A stretch of 64,000 nt of DNA, taken from positions 62,001 through 126,000 of the forward strand of contig NZ_VZAD01000061.1 of the NCBI RefSeq assembly GCF_009495355.1, in the 5' to 3' direction. Below the pieces are notes generated by a model. That model saw nothing but the letters and a program-made list of their open reading frames with translations, ran no database searches and was not told the origin of the DNA. Within the stretch, counting starts at the first letter, position 1; each line of letters opens with the position of its first letter. The position numbers were made by a program, and so were the translations under genes. The stretch comes from Segatella copri (GTDB taxonomy: Bacteria; Bacteroidota; Bacteroidia; Bacteroidales; Bacteroidaceae). This document shows positions 58,649 to 64,000 of this stretch, in pieces.

Positions 58649-59883
58649 TGGATTATTCTTGTTTTTCTGATAACCAGCAGTCTTGTTTGGCGGAACCCTT
58701 GCCCGTTTCAGGCTTTATATGTGAGGCTTACCGTGTGAAGATATATGGTAAACTTCATTTTTTGAAAAAGCTAAAAAAAGAGCATGAGGACAATATTCTT
58801 TTTCGGGAGGCCTTACGGAAAGAATTTGAAATAGGTTTTCGATTAGAGCATCCCAATATTGTAAGGTATGTCTCTTTTCATGATGATGAAATCTTAATGG
58901 AGTATGTAGATGGAGAGGACTTGTTGGCTTTCTTGAAAAATCATCCTACATACTTTGAAGATGCAGAACATTTCGATAAGTTTGTTGGTCAATTATTAAG
59001 TGCTTTGCAATATCTTCATGACAATCAGGTCCTTCATCTCGATTTGAAACCAGAGAACATCATGTTGACTCGCATTGGTTGTGATGTAAAAGTGGTAGAT
59101 TTGGGCTGCTGTTATTCCGATACTTTTGTTGATTCTACTGGATATACTACGCAGTATGCTGCACCAGAACAGCTTGCCGGTAGGAAGGTGGATGTTAGAA
59201 CAGATATTTATGCTGTAGGCAAATTATTGGAATTGTTGCCACATCCTCCTGTATATAATAAGGTGATAAAAAGGTGTTTGAATAAAAATCCTCAAGACCG
59301 TTATCCGAGCATTGCAGATTTAAAGGCAGCTTTGGCAACAAAGAAGATAGTAAGAAAAAATATGATGTGGGTTGCATCTATAACCGTTGTGGTATTTTCC
59401 TTTCTATTGCTTTCTTTCGTGTTCAAGTTCTCTTCAGTGCCGAATTCGGCAATAAAAAATACGTCAGTTCAGGAGGAGGCTGATACAATTAAACATCTCA
59501 TCCAGAATCCGCAGAAATCAAAGAATCCAACTGCAAATCCCATTGTTGTACAGAATTCTCGTCCGGCAGTTTCGACTGTCCGGCAGAATGCAAAAAGTCA
59601 CAATTGGCAAAAGGAGATGGATGCCGCATTGGATAAAGTTTATAGACAGACAATAAGTTCTTTTTGCGATTCCATCTTTCCATCACCAACAGTAGGATTG
59701 GCATGGAAGACAAAAAGTTCAGAATTTCATCATCAGGTCATGAAGATTACATCAGATTTTCATGCAAAGTATCCCGAAGTGGAGGAATCATTGCTCTTTG
59801 CTTATGCAGAGAATAATTTTCAGAGTGTAGTAGGATATGTGTTTGGTAAGATGCAGGATAATGGTAAAAAGGCGAATCCTTAA
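58645..59883 (+). CDS. Transmembrane serine/threonine protein kinase
   Basis: 412 residues; start at the ATG overlapping the previous stop (ATGA). The Hanks-type kinase domain has the ATP-binding Lys in HFLKKL (about 41), catalytic HLDLKPEN (131-138; Leu replaces the usual Arg before the Asp, a non-RD kinase), DLG for DFG (152-154) and APEQ (173-176). The P-loop is degenerate (SGFICEAYRV). One membrane segment lies at 241-260, followed by a 150-residue C-terminal region expected outside the inner membrane that may sense envelope state. It is probably the sensor of this cluster. A terminator follows. Confidence 0.85.
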   Translation: MMDYSCFSDNQQSCLAEPLPVSGFICEAYRVKIYGKLHFLKKLKKEHEDNILFREALRKEFEIGFRLEHPNIVRYVSFHDDEILMEYVDGEDLLAFLKNHPTYFEDAEHFDKFVGQLLSALQYLHDNQVLHLDLKPENIMLTRIGCDVKVVDLGCCYSDTFVDSTGYTTQYAAPEQLAGRKVDVRTDIYAVGKLLELLPHPPVYNKVIKRCLNKNPQDRYPSIADLKAALATKKIVRKNMMWVASITVVVFSFLLLSFVFKFSSVPNSAIKNTSVQEEADTIKHLIQNPQKSKNPTANPIVVQNSRPAVSTVRQNAKSHNWQKEMDAALDKVYRQTISSFCDSIFPSPTVGLAWKTKSSEFHHQVMKITSDFHAKYPEVEESLLFAYAENNFQSVVGYVFGKMQDNGKKANP

Positions 59884-59888
59884 AGCGA

Positions 59889-59943
59889 AAAAATGGAAAT
59901 GGAAGAAATGGTCGGAAACCTTTCTTCTGTTTCCATTTTAATT
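59889..59943 (+). terminator. Terminator of the kinase operon
   Basis: AAAATGGAAAtGGAAGAAA and TTTCTTCtgTTTCCATTTT form a near-perfect long stem, 6 bases after the stop codon, followed by AATTTT. Confidence 0.85.
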
Positions 59944-60039
59944 TTGTACCTTTGCCCTCGATAAAAAAACTATATAGCCCACGTCGTATAAGCTATAGGA
60001 CTTATTTTGGAATAAAATTTAAAAAAAGTTTCAGAAAAG

Positions 60040-60072
60040 TTTGGTAGTGTGGATAGTTTTCTATATATTTGC
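60040..60072 (+). promoter_or_regulatory. Promoter of leader element copy 1
   Basis: TTTG (60040-60043), 20 bases, TATATTTGC (60064-60072). The same arrangement precedes copy 2. Confidence 0.8.
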
Positions 60073-60099
60073 GGTATGTTAAACAATTAAATTGTAGAA

Positions 60100-60330
60100 T
60101 ATGACATAAACAAATAAAGACATATAGGAAAATGAAGCGTTAGCTTTTTGTTCTTGCTTTCTGAAAATCGCCAAATTTAGAAGAAGCCACAAGAGTAAAA
60201 GTTATACGCTCACGTCTGCAATACGGCGTGGGCTTTTACTCGTATTATGTGGCTTATGGTGTTTGGCGATACCTCAGGAGGCGTAGACGAAGTGAATGGT
60301 TCACGCCTTTTTTCTGTCTATACCTTTTTG
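60100..60330 (+). ncRNA. Structured leader RNA, copy 1
   Basis: About 230 nt conserved with copy 2 (62268-62492). Core hairpin: AAGCCACA-AGTAAAAG pairs with CTTTTACT-TGTGGCTT, enclosing GCTCACGTC/GGCGTGGGC. A second hairpin GGCGT...ACGCC followed by T6 (60281-60315) looks like an intrinsic terminator. Differences between copies keep pairing (T-G to C-G in the inner stem; A-T to G-T in the outer). The next gene starts 77 bases after and has no clear promoter of its own, so the RNA is either a regulated leader or a separate small RNA with read-through. Confidence 0.7.
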
Positions 60331-60406
60331 ACCTTATGACCTGACAATCGCTTACTATAGTAGGCTCTGTGAATAATTTTATGTTAAACTATTAAATTCG
60401 TAAATT

Positions 60407-60973
60407 ATGAAAATCTGGAGATTAGTATCTGGCATTTTGTCAATGATTTCATTTTTGATTATCACCTTTCAATCATGTGCGGTGGGTTTTGTAAATGCAA
60501 TAGAAGAAAACGCTAAAGACACAAGTGATGTTGCGGGCTTGTTGGTTGCTTTTGGCTTGTTGATTTCGGGTATTGTAGCAACTTCGCTTTGGAAGAAAAA
60601 CGGTAAGAGCGACGATATCTCTCTTATTGTTTTATATGGATTGACAGCTCTGATAGGATTTTTCAATTTAGGCACTTTTAGTGATTTAGTTGTATGGTCT
60701 TCTTGGGCTTTGATTTGTGCAGTGATGGCAGCTATAGCACTTTATCTTCATTCTCAAGAAGTTGGAGATAATGATTATGTATCTTCGTCCACGCCTTCTT
60801 CAAATGTTTCAATGAAGGAATGTCCAAATTGTCACGCCGTAATCGACGCGGGAAGTGCTTTTTGTAGCTCATGTGGCTTTAGATTTCCTGTTCAAACTTT
60901 TTGTAGGATATGCGGAAAGCAATTGAAAGAAAATGAAGCTTTTTGTACGAATTGTGGTACAAAGCGAGAATAA
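60407..60973 (+). CDS. Membrane protein with two C-terminal zinc ribbons
   Basis: 188 residues. Four hydrophobic segments occupy about residues 5-120 (LVSGILSMISFLIITFQSCA; ISLIVLYGLTALIGFFNLG; WSSWALICAVMAAIALYL). Two double-CxxC zinc ribbons follow: CPNC...CSSC (about 138-160) and CRIC...CTNC (about 166-185). The ribbons should lie in the cytoplasm. Related zinc ribbons head the next operon genes. It follows leader copy 1. Function unknown. Confidence 0.75.
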   Translation: MKIWRLVSGILSMISFLIITFQSCAVGFVNAIEENAKDTSDVAGLLVAFGLLISGIVATSLWKKNGKSDDISLIVLYGLTALIGFFNLGTFSDLVVWSSWALICAVMAAIALYLHSQEVGDNDYVSSSTPSSNVSMKECPNCHAVIDAGSAFCSSCGFRFPVQTFCRICGKQLKENEAFCTNCGTKRE

Positions 60974-61100
60974 ATGTACAGACCAGAATTGAATTTTATC
61001 ATGTATGATTATCTCTACTTTTGTTTTCTCTAATTGGTGGGCAAAGCAAAAGTAGAGAAGTAGAAAGGAAAATTAGTACAAACACTGAAAACTACAAGCT

Positions 61101-61250
61101 ATGAAACTATGTGTTAATGGTCATTTGGTAGATGATTTTAAAGAAGAAAGAGCTTGGGTGGCTGCTGTCAAAAATGGAAAATGTGGATATATAAATGCAA
61201 ATGGGCATGAAGTTGTAGCATTTTTGATTATCTCAACTGAAATTTTTTAG
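61101..61250 (+). pseudogene. Short WG-repeat-like fragment
   Basis: 49-codon frame MKLCVNGHLVDDFKEERAWV, then AAVKNGKCGYINANGHEVV, matching one WG repeat (W...V..NGKxGYI...G). It then ends in AFLIISTEIF-stop, unlike the repeat. WG proteins usually have many units, so this is probably a truncated gene or a minimal relic. Confidence 0.5.
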
Positions 61251-61274
61251 AAAAATATATTAAAGTAAGATTTT

Positions 61275-62147
61275 ATGAAAAAGTGTCCTAATTGTGGAGC
61301 CATAATAAGTGACGATAGTCTCTTTTGTGGAAAATGTGGTTGCTTGTTGAACAAGCAGCAGATAAAAACACCAGCTGGTGAACAGATGAACAATAATGAA
61401 GACTTGTTGGAAAATAATGAAAGAAATGTTAGAAAGTATTATGTCGTAGCCGGGGGTGTCGTAGTCTTGTTGGTTGCCCTTGGCTTTTATTTATTTAAGA
61501 GTCATGGTAGACAGGCTGGTAACCAAAATATGTTGGATTCTCTTTCGGATACCATCTCAACTATGGAAATGCAAGATTCGGTAGAAGTGACAGAAGAACT
61601 TTCTGCGAATGATATACTGAAACGTCATCCTGGCTTTCAGTTATTGTGCTCTGTTTCTGGTGATTTTGATGGAGATGGGAAAGAAGAAACCTTATATGCA
61701 ATTAATCCTAAAAGTGATGAAGGTCCTCATATCGAATATGTTTATTTCTCAAAAAAGAAATTTCCTTCTATTAAGGTTCAGACGCATGGTATTTATGTAC
61801 CTAATAGTAAACCTAAAAATGCAGGAGACTTGGATGGGGATGGAGGCGATGAAATCGCATTTTATTCTTCTGGATATTCGTCCAGTTGGAATGATTACTA
61901 TATCTGGTCATATAAAAATGGGAAATGGATAGTGCCCATAAAACCTGTAAATTTGCCAGACTGGGCTTTGGAAGACGGCTATGTGCCTGTAAGAAAAAGC
62001 TACAAGAAAGGTTATGTAGAAATTGATGACAATCAAGAAATGGTAGATGTTGATGATTCTGTTTATAACGAAAATACCCATGCTGGTTTGCAATTTGAAC
62101 GGAAAATAGTGAAGTTTAACAATAAAGGTTATAAAGTAGATTATTAA
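61275..62147 (+). CDS. Zinc-ribbon, single-pass membrane protein with FG-GAP-like exported domain
   Basis: 290 residues. N-terminal zinc ribbon (CPNCGAIISDDSLFCGKCG, residues 4-22), a linker, one membrane segment (about 55-75, YYVVAGGVVVLLVALGFYLF), then a 210-residue outer part with two Asp-rich calcium-type loops, GDFDGDGKEE (about 133) and GDLDGDGGDE (about 183), as in integrin-like FG-GAP repeats. The layout suggests a cytoplasmic sensor or docking ribbon joined to a periplasmic beta-propeller-like domain. It is in the first zinc-ribbon operon. Confidence 0.75.
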   Translation: MKKCPNCGAIISDDSLFCGKCGCLLNKQQIKTPAGEQMNNNEDLLENNERNVRKYYVVAGGVVVLLVALGFYLFKSHGRQAGNQNMLDSLSDTISTMEMQDSVEVTEELSANDILKRHPGFQLLCSVSGDFDGDGKEETLYAINPKSDEGPHIEYVYFSKKKFPSIKVQTHGIYVPNSKPKNAGDLDGDGGDEIAFYSSGYSSSWNDYYIWSYKNGKWIVPIKPVNLPDWALEDGYVPVRKSYKKGYVEIDDNQEMVDVDDSVYNENTHAGLQFERKIVKFNNKGYKVDY

Positions 62148-62209
62148 TTTAAAAATGGTCATATAATGATTAGTTCGTTGATAATTCGATAAAAATAGTT
62201 ATAGTTTTT

Positions 62210-62241
62210 TTTGTTATATGATTATTTTTTTATATATTTGC
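62210..62241 (+). promoter_or_regulatory. Promoter of leader element copy 2
   Basis: TTTG (62210-62213), 19 bases, TATATTTGC (62233-62241). Confidence 0.75.
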
Positions 62242-62267
62242 CGTATGAATCAATTAAAGAGTTTGAT

Positions 62268-62492
62268 ATGACATAAACAAATAAAGACATATAGAAAATG
62301 AAGCGTTAGCTTTTTGTTCTTGCTTCCTGAAAATCGCCAAATTGAAAAGAAGCCACAAAGAGTAAAGGTTTGACGCTCACGCCTGCAATACGGCGTGGGC
62401 TTTTACTTGTATTATGTGGCTTATTGTGTTAGGTGATACCTCAGGAGGCGTAGACGAAGTTGTTGGTCCACGCCTATATTTTTGTCTATACT
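62268..62492 (+). ncRNA. Structured leader RNA, copy 2
   Basis: Same element as at 60100-60330. Identical stretches include AATGAAGCGTTAGCTTTTTG, CTGAAAATCGCCAAAT and GATACCTCAGGAGGCGTAGA. The outer stem AAGCCACA-AGTAAAGG/CTTTTACT-TGTGGCTT and inner CTCACGCC/GGCGTGGG are kept. The final hairpin GGCGT...ACGCC is followed by a weaker TATATTTTT. The gene for the SH3-like protein starts 58 bases later. Confidence 0.7.
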
Positions 62493-62549
62493 TTTAGAAC
62501 TTTAGGACCTCTATAGAGTAAAAGTACAATTTTGTGATTACCTATACAT

Positions 62550-63560
62550 ATGAGAACGAAATGTCAACATTGCAACACTACGCTTCAATTCGATGAGCGT
62601 AAATATATAAGAAACAATTGGGTAGAGTATACATGTCCTGTTTGTGGAAATCAAGTCAGATTTCAGTATGGTGTGGCTGATCAACATATTAGTGTGACAA
62701 GTCAGGATAGTCCTGTATTACAGCCTGTTAAATCAAATTTTCAAAGTCAACCAACGCCAGTTTCTCATCAGAATATAGTTCCACCTGTATATGAAGAAGA
62801 GCAACAACGTCGTTCGCCTCTTATTTGGCTTGTTCCTGTTCTTGTATTGTTGTTTTGCGCAGTCATAGGTGGGTATTTTTACTATAATAAGGTTTATTTG
62901 CCTGCAAAAATAGATCGTGAAGCGCCTCGGTATTATACGATTTCAAATATGACCAATCTCCGTTCTTCTAAATCGGCAGGTGCCGAATACAACAAAATAG
63001 GGTCAATACCATTTGGTAGCGAGCTGATCACATATTCTCACGAGGCGGATTGGAGTGAAGTAAAAGATGCGACTGGCAAACGCGGATTCATCGCATCAAA
63101 CTATATTGTAGAGAAGTCTGATTTCTACCGACTGAATAGTATTTTTGGTGATGCCTCATCGCGTGAAATTATTCAGACAGTTAAATGTCGTAGAGCCCTA
63201 TTGAATTATTTTAAAGAACATAATTATATAGGAAGCATTTCTCAGAGTGAGTTAGGATCTGTTACGCCACAAGTTGTGCCTAATTCTGACAATCAGTGGC
63301 AAGTATTTACTCGCTCCAAAGGAGTTACACCTAACAGTGTCTGGTTTGGTCGTGCAATTAATAGTGATTCTAAATTTACAGACTTTGCTGTCATCATTAC
63401 AAATATTAAAACAGGAGCTCACCGCTTTCTGCTGTTCTGTTTTGATGAGACAGAGAAACCTACATTGGTTTATGAGGAGAATACAAGTGCAAAATACATA
63501 GAAAATGTGTATTGTTATGATGGCTCGGATGTAGAAGTTGACTATTATTATGCAAGATAA
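62550..63560 (+). CDS. Zinc-ribbon, single-pass membrane protein with SH3-like domain
   Basis: 336 residues. The N-terminal zinc finger (CQHCNTTLQFDERKY ... CPVCGNQVRF, residues 5-45) precedes a Gln/Pro linker and one membrane segment (about 92-112, LIWLVPVLVLLFCAVIGGYF). Residues about 130-195 form an SH3_3-type domain (MTNLRSSKSAGAEYNKIGSI, GSELITYSHEADWSEVKDAT, GKRGFIASNYI), which in envelope proteins binds peptidoglycan. The rest is unassigned. The next gene, an L,D-transpeptidase, overlaps it by 11 bases, which supports a cell-wall role. Confidence 0.78.
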   Translation: MRTKCQHCNTTLQFDERKYIRNNWVEYTCPVCGNQVRFQYGVADQHISVTSQDSPVLQPVKSNFQSQPTPVSHQNIVPPVYEEEQQRRSPLIWLVPVLVLLFCAVIGGYFYYNKVYLPAKIDREAPRYYTISNMTNLRSSKSAGAEYNKIGSIPFGSELITYSHEADWSEVKDATGKRGFIASNYIVEKSDFYRLNSIFGDASSREIIQTVKCRRALLNYFKEHNYIGSISQSELGSVTPQVVPNSDNQWQVFTRSKGVTPNSVWFGRAINSDSKFTDFAVIITNIKTGAHRFLLFCFDETEKPTLVYEENTSAKYIENVYCYDGSDVEVDYYYAR

Positions 63561-64000
63561 AACTAAATCGAAAAAAGCAAGGAACTATGGCTTGTTTCTT
63601 CTATATACGATCACATTCATAGTACCAGTTGGTGGCTTGGTGGGATTATATGGCTATTTTCAGAAACAGTTAGATGATATTCCTGAAGCACGTATCATTG
63701 TTGTTTCAAAGCAAGATATGCGATTGCGAGTATATGATTACAAAGGAACAAGACTAATGGACTATGGAATTGCCTGCGGTAAAAATTTTGGTCAGAAGCA
63801 TAAAGTCGGAGATATGAAGACGCCAGAAGGTATGTTTTTTGTTCAGTCGATAGAAGATGCCTCTGAACGTACACATGATTTTGGAGATGGTCGAGGAGAA
63901 ATACAGGGAGCCTATGGTCCCTATTTTATCCGTCTGGACACTCCTGGAAACAAAGGTATAGGTATTCATGGAACGCATGATCCTCTTTCTATTGGTACAC
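63550..64000 (+). CDS. L,D-transpeptidase (YkuD/ErfK type), N-terminal part
   Basis: The frame from ATG 63550 (11-base overlap with the previous gene) is open to the window edge, 150 residues. An N-terminal membrane segment (YGLFLLYTITFIVPVGGLVG) anchors it; the YkuD domain begins IIVVSKQDMRLRVYDYKG and continues with VGDMKTPEGMF and GIGIHGTHDPLSIGT, the His-rich block before the catalytic SxxC motif, which lies beyond the window. It would make 3-3 cross-links in peptidoglycan or attach proteins to it. The context (kinase, SH3-like protein) suggests envelope control. Confidence 0.88.
   Translation, partial: MQDKTKSKKARNYGLFLLYTITFIVPVGGLVGLYGYFQKQLDDIPEARIIVVSKQDMRLRVYDYKGTRLMDYGIACGKNFGQKHKVGDMKTPEGMFFVQSIEDASERTHDFGDGRGEIQGAYGPYFIRLDTPGNKGIGIHGTHDPLSIGT

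Noticed and set aside
1-64000. CRISPR arrays, tRNA genes and IS elements with transposase
   Set aside because: No direct-repeat arrays with spacers, no cloverleaf sequence ending in a T-arm pattern, and no intact transposase or integrase frame were found.

Overview
The window is chromosomal DNA from a member of the Bacteroidota, most likely Prevotellaceae (Prevotella/Segatella, copri-like). The supporting signs are many promoters of the Bacteroidales type (TTTG about 20 bases before TAnnTTTGC), no Shine-Dalgarno-led starts, SPII lipoproteins, a BspA-like LRR gene, and families such as DUF3332, DUF4476 and EttA. No tRNA, complete rRNA operon or CRISPR array was seen. The only rRNA signal is a lone, damaged 5S-like copy at 3.9 kb.

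Layout. 0-0.7 kb is the C-terminus of a GH2 glycosidase. 1-6.8 kb is a graveyard of accessory genes: two truncated Abi genes that keep their promoters and leader hairpins, a HEPN-motif protein, an Ig-like lipoprotein, the 5S-like copy, a truncated MobV relaxase, and a BspA leucine-rich-repeat gene broken three ways and fused in frame to a mobile-element DUF6371 primase-like protein. 7-13.5 kb is core: DUF3332 lipoprotein, CPA2 antiporter, AraJ-type MFS, asd and a RavA-type MoxR ATPase. 13.5-19 kb is a variable insert (cysteine-rich protein, RhuM and DinD remnants, DUF262/DUF1524 nuclease, AAA-PD-(D/E)XK protein) that separates ravA from its expected partner viaA at 19.6 kb. 21-24.5 kb holds a CNNM/CorC protein and two FMN-binding proteins.

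25.5-40.1 kb is the most unusual region. About 18 small-to-large genes run on the plus strand with tight spacing or overlap, and most have no recognisable function. It holds two near-identical 73-aa genes, a PH-like/TPR-like/TerB-like protein, an EcsC-family membrane protein, three small zinc ribbons (two of them paralogues), a 727-aa coiled-coil protein, a DUF4112 membrane protein, a UDG-like protein, a PKD-LRR protein, two tandem paralogues, a DIP1984 protein and a terminal WYL regulator. Two internal promoters share an inverted-repeat element. I propose this as a candidate undescribed envelope-stress or defence island.

40.4-57.7 kb is mostly core metabolism and housekeeping: GH13 glucosidase, a gamma-carbonic-anhydrase remnant abutting an AAA ATPase, higBA, alaS, a MerR regulator, cupin, FKBP, NlpE-like lipoprotein, an operon of Fsr-type MFS/carboxylesterase/TraB-GumN, ettA and mgtC. 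58-64 kb is a second accessory cluster: HTH-like protein, transmembrane Ser/Thr kinase, zinc-ribbon membrane proteins, an SH3-like protein and an L,D-transpeptidase. Two copies of an approximately 230-nt structured leader precede the two zinc-ribbon operons.

A family of roughly 190-310 bp nested palindromic repeats recurs in intergenic regions near 0.9, 14.1, 23.9, 40.15 and 50.5 kb, with satellite motifs (such as TTGCGAAAGTTGAG) around it.
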